Position numbers and translations under genes: made by a program
Shown here: positions 1-7,989 of the stretch, piece by piece
Position numbering within the stretch: position 1 is the stretch's first letter
How the letters are laid out: each line of letters starts with the position of its first letter
The notes under the pieces: generated by a model
What the model was told of the DNA's origin: nothing
Databases searched by the model: none
The model's input: only the letters and a program-made list of their open reading frames with translations
Origin: Thalassorhabdomicrobium marinisediminis
GTDB lineage: Bacteria > Pseudomonadota > Alphaproteobacteria > Rhodobacterales > Rhodobacteraceae
Direction: 5' to 3'
NCBI RefSeq assembly: GCF_003072065.1
Contig: NZ_QCYG01000011.1
Span: 1-64,000, forward strand
DNA length: 64,000 nucleotides

Positions 1-10
1 ATAAGCATGT

Positions 11-30
11 GCTTAAGGCTATCCTTAAGC
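11..30. promoter_or_regulatory. Perfect palindrome upstream of the KfrA-like gene
   Basis: GCTTAAGG, four bases (CTAT), then CCTTAAGC: a perfect 8-bp inverted repeat. KfrA proteins are known to repress their own promoters through palindromic operators, so this is a candidate operator. It could also be the terminator hairpin of a gene lying to the left of the window. Confidence 0.4.
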
Positions 31-32
31 CT

Positions 33-49
33 CCTTGGTCAGTCCAAGG
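33..49. promoter_or_regulatory. Second palindrome upstream of the KfrA-like gene
   Basis: CCTTGG, five bases, CCAAGG: a perfect 6-bp inverted repeat three bases after the first palindrome and about 110 bases before the KfrA-like start codon. The paired arrangement suggests binding sites for a dimeric regulator, but no footprint can be inferred from sequence alone. Confidence 0.3.
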
Positions 50-159
50 TGTCCGGTCGAAATGGGGGCCAGTTCACGCGCGAAAAAAGTTTGTAAGTTG
101 GTTTCCGAGTTTTGGCGAGCGGAACCACATACATCCTGTAACGAAAAACACAGGAGAAA

Positions 160-795
160 ATGATGCGAAAACCAATATATACCAACGCCGAAATCATAGA
201 AGCCGGGGAGAACCTGCTGTTGCGTCGTGGCAGCGAGGTTTCAGCGACCGACATCCACAAGGAGCTTGGCGGCAAAGGGAAGTATTCGAGGGTGAGGAAT
301 CTGTGGGAGGCCCACTGCGCCACTCGGGAAGAAGAACAGTCCAACGATGACCCATTGCCGGATGAAGTTCAGGAACAGATCGACCAAGCCATCGTCGGGC
401 TCGAAAAATCAATGCGGGATCTCGTCCAGGCACAGATTTCTCGGATGACCGAGCAGAGTGTTCGACAATTCGCTATTCGTGAGCGTGATTTTGTGTTGCT
501 TGAGAAGGCAAACGCCAAGAAGGTGCAGGCACTAGAGGCCGAGATTGCCTATTTGACTGAACGCCTCGACGAATTTTGTGCCACAGAAGAGGAAGAACAC
601 GTTAGCGAGAACGCGGACCGCGCACACGAACGATCTGTATCTGCAAAACCGGCTCCGGCGCCGGTGGCCCCGGTGGCGGCTCGAAAGACTCCAGATCGAC
701 CTCTTCCGAGAACTCATCGTCCTGCTCAGAAGACGGCGCGTCAGCCTTCCGCGAGGCCCAAGAAATCGCCTCAGCAAGAGCGGACCCGGTCTTAG
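160..795 (+). CDS. KfrA-like N-terminal DNA-binding domain protein
   Basis: The 211-residue product starts with a KfrA-type helix-turn-helix region, roughly residues 8-50 (EIIEAGENLLLRRG, then SATDIHKELGGKGKYSRV). A predicted alpha-helical, coiled-coil-like stretch follows at about residues 65-145, and the tail is rich in Pro, Ala, Arg and Lys (about 160-211). KfrA proteins are plasmid-encoded autorepressors with long coiled coils, linked to plasmid maintenance. This one is short for the family. AGGAG lies just upstream; a second ATG three bases downstream is equally possible as start. The last 194 bases overlap the 3' end of the convergent relaxase gene, which is unusual. Family call fairly sure; role in maintenance or mobilization is inferred. 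Confidence 0.75.
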   Translation: MMRKPIYTNAEIIEAGENLLLRRGSEVSATDIHKELGGKGKYSRVRNLWEAHCATREEEQSNDDPLPDEVQEQIDQAIVGLEKSMRDLVQAQISRMTEQSVRQFAIRERDFVLLEKANAKKVQALEAEIAYLTERLDEFCATEEEEHVSENADRAHERSVSAKPAPAPVAPVAARKTPDRPLPRTHRPAQKTARQPSARPKKSPQQERTRS

Positions 796-1843
796 TGCTG
801 TCAAACTGGTTTGCTTGTGCGAGAGCCGCTTCTGCCTCCTCGCCCGTTTGAACATCTTGAAGCCGGCGCCGTTGCGCGTCGGCTTCTTTCTTGCGCGCTT
901 CCTCCCGCTCGCGTGCCACGACCTTTGCGGCGTCACGAGACTTTTCACGTTCCAGGGCCCGCAGTTGTAGCCAGGATTTCCATGCCAACCCATTAAGCTT
1001 CTGGATGGCCTCTCGGCGCCGTCCAGCAGCACTGTCATCACCCCCCTGCTCTTTGAGCCGCCTTGATCGAGCAGCGCGGCGGGGTCCAAGATGATCCTGG
1101 GCGATCAGCCCCTCTGGTGCATCCCCAGCAGCAGCCATGGACTTGTAGGAGCGCAGATCGACCCGTGCAGCCGATCCGACGCGCTCCAGTGATGCATTGG
1201 TTCGTTTCTCCCACTCTTGTCGCATCCGAAGGAGCTCGTTCGGGCCTGTCTTTACATCATCGAGCACTCGGGTCTTGGCACCAAACGAACCAGTGTCCGA
1301 GCATACCTCGCGCGTTGTCATCAGGATGTGAGCGTGGAAATTGCGATTGCTCTGCTTGGCATCGAAAAGGCATTCCATGTAGGCTTCGAGCGACATCGCG
1401 AGCTTTCCCGCCTGATGAAGCTGCTCTCGTTTCAGATCGTGAAACCTTGGCGCATGAAGGTCGGCTTGCACAGCAACGCCATACGTATCTCGGAGCCAAA
1501 GGCTAAACCCACGAACGAGCCTCACCTGCTCGTCGAGCGGTAGCTCGGCAGGCAGGCTGGGGCGAAGCTCTCTGATGACCCGCGCGTTGCTGCGGGTTTC
1601 AGCCTTCTCGGCACGGTTCCAAAGCGTGGCCGCGTCGCCGTCCCAATTGATCAATTCATGGGATAGGAGCCCGCCTCTCTTGCCCGCTCGAAATCGCTTG
1701 CCCAGCCGCTCGTCCCGGTAGGACGCGCGGGCGCAGTAAGCAGCCGATTTGACGGCACTCCGACCATCGGCTCGGGAATGAACGACGACCTCAAGTCGAC
1801 TTGCTGGATGTATCATGCAGTGGATGTTGGACCCGAACCTCAC
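602..1843 (-). CDS. mobA: MobA/MobL-family (MOBQ) relaxase
   Basis: This is a relaxase that would nick oriT and lead plasmid DNA into a recipient. The N-terminal region carries the family signature SAVKSAAYCARASYRDE with the candidate nucleophilic Tyr, and the metal-binding His motif NFHAHILMTTR lies near residue 165. At about 413 residues it has the relaxase domain and a charged, helical tail but no fused primase. I chose the GTG at 1843 because AAGGAG sits five bases upstream; a TTG at 1882 and an ATG at 1816 are in frame but lack a good ribosome-binding site. The 5' end faces a candidate oriT and a divergent TraD-like gene. Its 3' end overlaps the KfrA-like gene. Confidence 0.85.
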   Translation of the reverse strand: MRFGSNIHCMIHPASRLEVVVHSRADGRSAVKSAAYCARASYRDERLGKRFRAGKRGGLLSHELINWDGDAATLWNRAEKAETRSNARVIRELRPSLPAELPLDEQVRLVRGFSLWLRDTYGVAVQADLHAPRFHDLKREQLHQAGKLAMSLEAYMECLFDAKQSNRNFHAHILMTTREVCSDTGSFGAKTRVLDDVKTGPNELLRMRQEWEKRTNASLERVGSAARVDLRSYKSMAAAGDAPEGLIAQDHLGPRRAARSRRLKEQGGDDSAAGRRREAIQKLNGLAWKSWLQLRALEREKSRDAAKVVAREREEARKKEADAQRRRLQDVQTGEEAEAALAQANQFDSTKTGSALAEAISWASRKADAPSSEQDDEFSEEVDLESFEPPPGPPAPEPVLQIQIVRVRGPRSR

Positions 1844-1878
1844 ATCCGCTCCTTCAGCCCCGCCGGCCAGGCGCTCAG

Positions 1879-1908
1879 GCAAACTTCAGTTTGCGTAACT
1901 GCGCGCTC
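1879..1908 (+). other. oriT: Candidate origin of transfer (oriT, R1162/RSF1010-like)
   Basis: A perfect inverted repeat GCAAACT-TC-AGTTTGC (1879-1894) is followed directly by GTAACTGCGCGCTC. As I recall the R1162/RSF1010 oriT, it has the same layout: an inverted repeat, then TAAGTGCG/CCCTC, with the nick after TGCG. By analogy the nick here would fall between 1903 and 1904. The site lies exactly between the relaxase gene and the divergent TraD-like gene, where MOBQ elements carry oriT. Sequence and context agree; cleavage itself is inferred. Confidence 0.7.
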
Positions 1909-2008
1909 GCCTGCGGCAGACGAGGCAGACGGCCGACGTCGATTTTTTTGGAGCGGACCCCGTGCATGGGTCGCATCTCCTGTTCAGATCACGAAAGGAG
2001 AGACCCCG

Positions 2009-2308
2009 ATGAAAGACATTGATACCCGTATTAGCCAAGCGCAAGCTAGGCTGAACGACCTCAAGTCGATTGCTCGCAAACAGGAGCGCCGCGATGACAC
2101 ACGCCGCAAAATAATCTACGGTGCGGCGTTCTTGAATATCGTGAAATACTTACAGGTTGAACGGGGCAAGAGCGATGAACAAAGGATGAAAGACGCTAAA
2201 CGAGCGACGCACATGCTGAAGACGCTGAACGATCAAGTTACCAGAAAGAGCGATCGAGAGTTTTTAGGACTGATCATTGATGCACCTTCGTTGGAGCAAG
2301 GCGATTGA
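2009..2308 (+). CDS. TraD-like small mobilization accessory protein
   Basis: A 99-residue basic protein whose core, RRDDTRRKIIYGAAFLN, resembles the conjugal transfer TraD family (pattern: charged helix, DTRRKI, Gly-Ala, hydrophobic) found beside MOBQ relaxase genes in Agrobacterium-type plasmids. The start ATG has AAGGAG nine bases upstream. The reading frame stays open further upstream, but that part crosses the oriT and has no initiation signal, so I excluded it. Such proteins are thought to assist relaxosome formation. It is divergent from mobA across the candidate oriT, supporting a three-part mobilization module. Family match is by motif only. Confidence 0.65.
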   Translation: MKDIDTRISQAQARLNDLKSIARKQERRDDTRRKIIYGAAFLNIVKYLQVERGKSDEQRMKDAKRATHMLKTLNDQVTRKSDREFLGLIIDAPSLEQGD

Positions 2309-2440
2309 AGTGAAGAGAATTATCATTGATAGCCGAATGTAGTTGACGGAAGGAGTGATGATAGCCAGTGACCTGCCACTGAACTTTCATCCGGCCGCGA
2401 CCGGAGCTCGGTTGGTGATTACGCCGTTCGGCACAGGTTG

Positions 2441-2668
2441 CGACATCATACGGGCAAAGTCACTCCTATCGCTCCAGCGCTTCCCGCGGTTGTAGAGCGT
2501 GTTGTGCGGCCCTTATTCCGCAAGCGTGTCGCATCAACGCAACCTATTGAGATAAAATAATGCCACTGAGCACTCGCCGATCATCGATTCGCGGCTACCG
2601 TGGGACTTGAGGAAATAGGGTTCAAGACGCGCCATCTGCGTGTCACTCAACCAGAAAAAAACAGACAT
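2441..2668 (-). pseudogene. Decayed IS5-family transposase (N-terminal remnant)
   Basis: Reading the minus strand from an ATG at 2668 gives a text close to the N-terminus of IS5-family transposases: LSDTQMARLEPYFLKSHG, later GPHNTLYNRGKRWSDR and DFARMM. The frame holds two stop codons (after LNRLR and after CDTLAE), and recognisable similarity ends near 2441. No intact DDE domain or terminal inverted repeats were found. This is a dead IS fragment between the mobilization genes and the integrase, and it fits a history of insertions and deletions here. Confidence 0.75.
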
Positions 2669-2731
2669 GTTCACCACTTGGTGTTTGAGCCGTGAATCAT
2701 GCTATCAGCCGAAAATCAATGGGTCCTGACC

Positions 2732-2908
2732 CTATGTCTGCTGCGTCGCCTTTTCCTGCCCGGCTGATGTCAAAACGGTTTCTGTTCCTTTTTCGGTTGA
2801 GAGTTCGAAGGCAGCTCTTGCGCGCGGGGTTAGACCGTATCGCCCCACGTATTCCAGCAAAGCATCTTCTAGCATCGTCAGTCTGTCGTTATCGGTTTTC
2901 TCGCGCAC
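2732..2908 (-). CDS. Small hypothetical protein, divergent from the integrase
   Basis: A 58-residue reading frame starting at a GTG preceded by AGAGGA with six-base spacing. The product is LTMLEDALLEYVGRYG, then LTPRARAAFEL, then a polar tail. The helix followed by YGLTPRARA is reminiscent of the C-terminal end of P27-type small terminase subunits, which suggests but does not prove a phage remnant. It is transcribed away from the integrase gene, leaving about 83 bases between the two starts. I do not recognise a function, and it may not be expressed. Confidence 0.35.
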   Translation of the reverse strand: MREKTDNDRLTMLEDALLEYVGRYGLTPRARAAFELSTEKGTETVLTSAGQEKATQQT

Positions 2909-2991
2909 GATAGGTCCTCTCAAGCTGTCTCAGATCATGAGAGTGCAAAAGGGTTAAAAAAATGTTAAGATGACTATTTGGAGGGTATCAT

Positions 2992-3972
2992 ATGGCCTCC
3001 CAGTTTGATCGACAATCGGTGCGGGTTGAGTTGATCAGCAAGCTCTCTACTGTGCCAACCAGCAGGCGCCAAGCGCTTATTGCGGAATACCGCAAGCGTT
3101 CTGAGGCAGCGTTTGCTGCTTCAACCCTGCGCAACTACAGAATGACCATACGGCTTTTCACTGAGTGGTGTCACCGCGAAGGCCACTGCGCAACGCTTCC
3201 GATCGAACCGCGAACGGTTGCAGCTTGGATTGATGCGATGGGCGGAAAACTTGCGGCGAATACGATTGAAACGCGGCTGTGGGCGATTGCTGAGCTTCAC
3301 CGTTCAGAATTCTTGCCCTCTCCGACGCGGCATCGATTGGTTGATCTCGCGCTCAAGGCAGTCAAGAGGAAGTATGGAACGATGACCCGTCAAGCTCCAC
3401 CTCTTTGCAAAAAGGAGGTCATCGCGACAATCGGCCGACTAGGAGCTTCTCGCCAAGACATTCGTGATAAAGCGGTGCTCTGGATCGCTACAGACAGTTG
3501 GTGCCGAGCATCGGAAATTGTAGCCTTTCGTGTTAAAGACCTGCAAAGGCAAGAGGATGGCAGTAGCCTCCTATTCGTCGCGCGATCTAAGACCGATCAA
3601 AATGGTCAGGGCGGATACGCATTTTTGTCTAAGCGAGGATCTGAAGCTGTTATTAAATGGATCGAGATGGCGAACCTAAGAGCGGACGACCCAATCCTCA
3701 CGAAGTCCCAGTCTGGTGCAACCATTAAGCCCCTCGATCCGGCTACTTTGTCTCGCATAATCAAACGATGCACCGGTAGAACGGATGTCTCTGCACATAG
3801 CACTCGTGTCGGTGGTGTTCATGATGCCTTTCGGCTCGGATGTGACCTATCGTCGATCATGGTAGCTGGTAGATGGTCATCACCCGAGATGCCTGCCCGA
3901 TACGGACGAAGGATATTAGCGTCTCAATCTGCTGCAGCAAAGGTCTCCAGTCACTTTAACGAGGTCGACTGA
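2992..3972 (+). CDS. Tyrosine recombinase / phage-type integrase
   Basis: A 326-residue site-specific recombinase. The N-terminal SAM-like core-binding domain spans about residues 25-125 (STLRNYRMTIRLFTEWCH). The catalytic domain holds the expected set: Arg in DSWCRASEIVAF, Lys in ARSKTDQNG, the HSTR box, AGRW and the nucleophilic Tyr in ARYGRR. All active-site residues are present, so it is likely functional. GGAGGG lies six bases before the ATG. Base composition is clearly more AT-rich than the genes after 6.7 kb. Its place beside mobilization genes and an IS remnant suggests it belongs to an integrative or plasmid-resolution system. No attachment site could be identified. Confidence 0.9.
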   Translation: MASQFDRQSVRVELISKLSTVPTSRRQALIAEYRKRSEAAFAASTLRNYRMTIRLFTEWCHREGHCATLPIEPRTVAAWIDAMGGKLAANTIETRLWAIAELHRSEFLPSPTRHRLVDLALKAVKRKYGTMTRQAPPLCKKEVIATIGRLGASRQDIRDKAVLWIATDSWCRASEIVAFRVKDLQRQEDGSSLLFVARSKTDQNGQGGYAFLSKRGSEAVIKWIEMANLRADDPILTKSQSGATIKPLDPATLSRIIKRCTGRTDVSAHSTRVGGVHDAFRLGCDLSSIMVAGRWSSPEMPARYGRRILASQSAAAKVSSHFNEVD

Positions 3973-3989
3973 ACAGACGAAGAAAGACT

Positions 3990-4004
3990 AGATTAAGCTA
4001 ATCT
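3990..4004 (+). terminator. Weak inverted repeat after the integrase gene
   Basis: AGATTA-AGC-TAATCT, a perfect 6-bp inverted repeat 17 bases after the integrase stop codon, between two convergent genes. The stem is AT-rich and no T-run follows, so termination is only a possibility. Confidence 0.25.
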
Positions 4005-4041
4005 CCCTTGGTTGGGCGGAACCTAATGCTATGTAAGATAC

Positions 4042-6105
4042 TCATTGTATCTGCTGATCGGAGTGGGTTGTTTCGCGTCTAGCCGCGGTTTCAATCGCAA
4101 CTTCTTTTTGTCGCTCGGCATCATACCTGTCAGGTTCTTCTAGCGACGACATCGGACAGGTCAGCTTCCAAATAAAACCTTCGGAGGCATAGTCTATGCC
4201 GACCTCTCCCAGCATCGCAGCGCTGGTCATCTTTTCCAGAACAGTGGTTCCAAACCCTTGCCGTTCCGGGGGCGTGACTTGGGGCCCACCCGTTTCTCGC
4301 CAGATCATGCGAAAGCTATCATCAACTATGGTCCAAGATATCTCGACCTGGCCTGTATCTGTGCTGAGACTGCCGTATTTTGCTGCATTGGTTGCCAGTT
4401 CATGCACTGCCATACCAAGTGCCTGTGCAGCGGCGGGTGGCACCTGAACGGGCTGCCCTGATAATTGAACCCGATCGGCAACCGATTCAAAATGAGATAA
4501 CTGACCGGCGATAAGATCGGACAGGTCGACGGATTTCCACTCGCTATGGACCAGAATGTCTTGATTGGCCGCTAGCGCCTGCAACCGTTTGCCAAGGGTT
4601 TGGACGAACGTGTCCGGAGAATGCTTCGCAGTCTGACGGGCGATAACCTGCACAATGGCCAGAAGATTTTTCGCTCGGTGATTGACTTCACGAGCGAGCA
4701 ATTGTCGCAAAGCGTCCGATCGTTTGCGCTCGGTCACATCTTGAATGACCTTAATCAGGTAGTCAATCGTGCCGTCCTTCCGGCGCACGCAGCTGACCGT
4801 CGTATGACCCCAGACAATCTCATGTGATTTACTAAGGTAGCGCTTCTCTTGCTCGTATTCATCCATTCCATCCATAAGCCGGGCCCAAGCGACATCAATC
4901 ATTGAGCGATCTTCCGGATGGGTAAAATCTTCTATTTTGCGCCCTTCCATCTCATCCGGACAACGGCCCAAGATCGCTGCCAGACTATCGTTCACCTGAA
5001 TAAGCGTTCCGTCTCCACCTACGATACCAATGCCGACACCGGCATTCTCGAATGTGGCTTTGAACCTTTGTTCCGCAGCCTCAATAGCCTGAGTGCGCTC
5101 GGCAACCCGGTCTTCCAGATGCTGATTGGCTAGCGCCAGCTTTCTAAGCGCGTTCCGTTGTTGGCGAGCAACCCCTGCAACAATCAGACCGGTCGCCGCA
5201 GCAACCAAGATCAGTGCTCTCAGCATATTCTGATGGCTGGCTCCAACCACAGATGCGCTCAAGAGATGATCGAAGTTCTGCGCATAGAACGCAATGGCCG
5301 TAGTCAGCACCAACACCCCAAAGCTGGCCCCACGGAATTCAAAACGCAGCGCGGACCATACGATCGGCATTGGCAATATGAAAGCATAGGAAGCGCCAGT
5401 CGACAAAACCCAGACGCTTAGCAGGCAAATAACAGTTGCAATGGCCACGGCCTCGAAGATTTCCATGCCCTCGGGCCGTGCTTTTTTCCGCCATGCATTC
5501 ATGAGCGATATCATCAGCGGCGTTGCGATCAGGATCCCCGTTGCATCACCTAGCCACCATTGCGGCCAGGTCGTTGTGAACGGCTGCTTCCCGACGAAGG
5601 CATCGATTGCACTTCCAAGAGTGGCGCTAATGCTAGGGGCTATGAGCACACCAACAACGAGAAACCTTAATACATCAGACAATCGATTGAAGCAAAAGCC
5701 TTCGCTCTGGCTCATCCGCAAGAGCGTAGCGGCCAATAAGACTGCCGCCGAATTGGCCGCAACATAGCCAAGAGCCCAGCCGATAGAATTATGAAACCAG
5801 AGGACATTCCCGGTCAACTCGCCCACAGCAGCAAGCGCAATCCACCACGGCCATGCCTGTCTGTTCTGGGTCAAGAGCGCCGCAAGGACAATTCCGTTAG
5901 GCGGCCACACTACGATGGATACGTCCGGAATCACCAGCACCCAGCTGCCAAATACCATTGCCACCATGTAGGCTGCGTAGAAAGCGAACAGCTGCGCGGG
6001 GGCGGGTCTGCTTTGAACCAGCCCGACAGTCTCTGGCACTTCGGTCAGGCTCTCTCTTGCGGTCGGAGTGTCCGATCTGGTCTTCATATCATCTGATTTC
6101 CCCAT
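4042..6105 (-). CDS. MASE1-PAS-HWE sensor histidine kinase
   Basis: A membrane-bound signal transducer of nearly 690 residues. Hydrophobic segments with the MASE1 signature VVWPPNGIVLAALL fill about the first 320 residues. A short coiled coil and a PAS domain follow (FENAGVGIGIVGGDGTLIQVND, written here only to locate it near residue 350). The kinase core begins at the HWE-type box EVNHRAKNLLAIVQ, whose His is the phosphoacceptor. The N-box HELATNAAKYGSL and the defining WRE (IWRETGG) are both present. HWE kinases usually signal to response regulators or stress-response switches; none is encoded nearby, so it is an orphan. Start uncertain: GTG 6120, ATG 6105 or ATG 6087, none with a strong ribosome-binding site. 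Confidence 0.88.
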   Translation of the reverse strand: MGKSDDMKTRSDTPTARESLTEVPETVGLVQSRPAPAQLFAFYAAYMVAMVFGSWVLVIPDVSIVVWPPNGIVLAALLTQNRQAWPWWIALAAVGELTGNVLWFHNSIGWALGYVAANSAAVLLAATLLRMSQSEGFCFNRLSDVLRFLVVGVLIAPSISATLGSAIDAFVGKQPFTTTWPQWWLGDATGILIATPLMISLMNAWRKKARPEGMEIFEAVAIATVICLLSVWVLSTGASYAFILPMPIVWSALRFEFRGASFGVLVLTTAIAFYAQNFDHLLSASVVGASHQNMLRALILVAAATGLIVAGVARQQRNALRKLALANQHLEDRVAERTQAIEAAEQRFKATFENAGVGIGIVGGDGTLIQVNDSLAAILGRCPDEMEGRKIEDFTHPEDRSMIDVAWARLMDGMDEYEQEKRYLSKSHEIVWGHTTVSCVRRKDGTIDYLIKVIQDVTERKRSDALRQLLAREVNHRAKNLLAIVQVIARQTAKHSPDTFVQTLGKRLQALAANQDILVHSEWKSVDLSDLIAGQLSHFESVADRVQLSGQPVQVPPAAAQALGMAVHELATNAAKYGSLSTDTGQVEISWTIVDDSFRMIWRETGGPQVTPPERQGFGTTVLEKMTSAAMLGEVGIDYASEGFIWKLTCPMSSLEEPDRYDAERQKEVAIETAARRETTHSDQQIQ

Positions 6106-6249
6106 GGGCCGCGTAATCACATACTACGCAGCTTGCAGCTAAAACAAAGCGCTAACTCAGCGTCCTTCAGGAGCCCGGCCGCAAACGCGGAAGGTAGGAT
6201 GCATGAGATAGTTTGTTCCGCTGTGAAGATAGGACGGCACCATGTGGAT

Positions 6250-6324
6250 CTAAGCCTGCCTGACACATAACGCTTGCATGCGTTCCCACAACCATGACAC
6301 AAATGCTGTCACACGCGGAGTCAT
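6250..6324 (-). pseudogene. Possible C-terminal remnant of a LysR-type regulator
   Basis: The frame ending at 6250 reads MTPRVTAFVSWLWERMQA before its stop. This is close to the standard LysR C-terminus (prolines, RV-AFV, then WL-ER). The residues upstream in the same frame do not look like a LysR effector domain, so only the tail survives. The match is short and could be chance. Confidence 0.3.
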
Positions 6325-6744
6325 GCCGCGGTCGAACGCGTTTTTTCGTTTGTATTCTGGAGGTTGAGGCCTGTTTCTCAGGCCCCTACCGCCGGAGCCA
6401 ACTTCATCTAAACGGTTGATTTTTATGCGTGTGTCCCCGATCAGAGTCGGAGCCAGCTGGGCGCACAAACTGGACCTCAGACTCGCTCCGTGGACGCTTT
6501 CAAATTGCTTCCAAGCGTCCAGTCCTTGGGGTGCACTCTTGGGGACGCCGCCGCGCGCGCTGAGCGTTAGTCAATCCGGAACGACGCGGCATGAAGGGAT
6601 TGATGATGGAGGCCGCCCTTAAGAGCGTCATGTTTAAAGGATTCTATGTGCGCTTGTCGGGGATCCGGGATCGGACAAAGTGAACTGCTGCGCGCCAGGA
6701 GGTTCCGCGTGCCGTGATGTCTGGGCGTCATCCCCGGGCGTGGC
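6325..6744. other. Intergenic region without a supported gene
   Basis: About 420 bases between the possible LysR tail and the 3' end of the von Willebrand gene. Several short open frames exist, but none has a ribosome-binding site plus a recognisable product. Base composition rises here from AT-richer on the left to GC-richer on the right, which may mark the edge of the foreign segment. Confidence 0.4.
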
Positions 6745-7989
6745 CTATTGAAGCGCGGTGTCCTGCGTTACCTCGAATTCAAAGCGCCCCAGGTTCGGTT
6801 CAAGGTCGTAGACACCGTCGGTCTGTAGAACGATCTCGTATTGTCCGGGCTCGAGTGGGTATTCCCACGCATAGAAGGCGTGATCGGTGGTCTTGGCGTC
6901 GGTACCGAACCGGTAAACGAAAGAGATGTTTTCGTCGAATGAGGACGCTCCTGCCGGAACAAGGGCGGCATAGAAGGTCGCATTATCTTGCAGATCTTTG
7001 CGGCTTCGCAGCTGGAAGGCGATGTCTTCGCCCTGTGTGAAACGCTGCGGGCCGAGGTATTCGAACGCCGCCGTGTCGGCGCTGAAGGGGATGGTGATCC
7101 GGTCGGTCGTTGCGTCAAGATCAACGGTGACCTCATCGGTGCCCCCGTCGCCGGTGGCCGTGAAGGTCCACCGCCCGGGCGAGAGGTTGATCGGCAGCTC
7201 GCTGATGACCTGTTCTGCGCCTTGCAGCACACCCAGATCACGGGTTTCGCCGTTGTGATGATCGCGCGCCGTAAGGCTGACCTGCGCCGGCCGTGCCGTG
7301 CTATCCATTTCTGCCAAAACGATGGGCGCAGACACGATGCCTGCAGGTTCGGCCGGGGGCGCGTCGCTCACGCGGGTCAGCGCAGTTGACAGCGCTTCAG
7401 CACTATCAGCGTCAAGATACTGGCCTCCGGTGTTCGCAGCAAGGCATTCTAACTGCGCGCGGTCTGCGTCGGAGCGAATGTCGAAGCCGATGACATGCGC
7501 GGTAAAATCGATGCCCAGCCGTTCCAGATCGGCGCCCGCGGCACAGACGTCCATCGCGCAAGTTTCAATTCCGTCAGATAACAGGATCACCGTGGCCGCG
7601 TTTTCCGTGTACTTCAGTTCTTCCGCGGCCATGCGCACGGCAGCCGAGAGGGGCGTTTTCCCCCGGGGGGAAAGGTCCGCGACCTGTGCGGGCATGGCGG
7701 CCGTAGCTTCGAGGGACGGTCGGGACAGCAGCTCAATATCGTCGCAATCCCCTGCCCGCCGATGGCCATAGGCAATCAGCCCGGCAGACTGGCCGGACTG
7801 CAGCCATCCCTCCGAGATGTCCGCAAACGCGTCGCGTGCGATCTCGATCTTTGCTGTTCCGTCGATCTGCCCCCACATCGATCCCGAGGCATCAAAGACC
7901 ACCATCAGGTCCGTTTCATCCGCAATCGCAGCGCTGGACCCAAGAGAAACAAACAAGACACCAGCGGCAACAATCGTGTGAAGGGACAT
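6745..7989 (-). CDS. Secreted von Willebrand factor A domain protein
   Basis: A 414-residue exported protein. An N-terminal signal peptide (about residues 1-24, ending SSAAIA) is followed by a vWA domain with an intact metal-ion-dependent adhesion motif: DASGSMWGQ near residue 33, the TP Thr in GKTPLSAAVRMA, and SDG in VILLSDGIETC. Two cysteine pairs in the domain may form disulfides in the periplasm. The C-terminal half (about 220-414) looks like beta-sandwich domains. Similar proteins are annotated as Ca-activated chloride channel-like, but binding and scaffolding is the safer description. The ATG at 7989 has AAGGAA eight bases upstream. It is monocistronic as far as seen, so its partner is unknown. 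Confidence 0.85.
   Translation of the reverse strand: MSLHTIVAAGVLFVSLGSSAAIADETDLMVVFDASGSMWGQIDGTAKIEIARDAFADISEGWLQSGQSAGLIAYGHRRAGDCDDIELLSRPSLEATAAMPAQVADLSPRGKTPLSAAVRMAAEELKYTENAATVILLSDGIETCAMDVCAAGADLERLGIDFTAHVIGFDIRSDADRAQLECLAANTGGQYLDADSAEALSTALTRVSDAPPAEPAGIVSAPIVLAEMDSTARPAQVSLTARDHHNGETRDLGVLQGAEQVISELPINLSPGRWTFTATGDGGTDEVTVDLDATTDRITIPFSADTAAFEYLGPQRFTQGEDIAFQLRSRKDLQDNATFYAALVPAGASSFDENISFVYRFGTDAKTTDHAFYAWEYPLEPGQYEIVLQTDGVYDLEPNLGRFEFEVTQDTALQ

Noticed and set aside
1778-2008. 77-residue N-terminal extension of the TraD-like protein
   Set aside because: It runs through the candidate oriT and divergent relaxase start; the ATG at 2009 has the only good ribosome-binding site.
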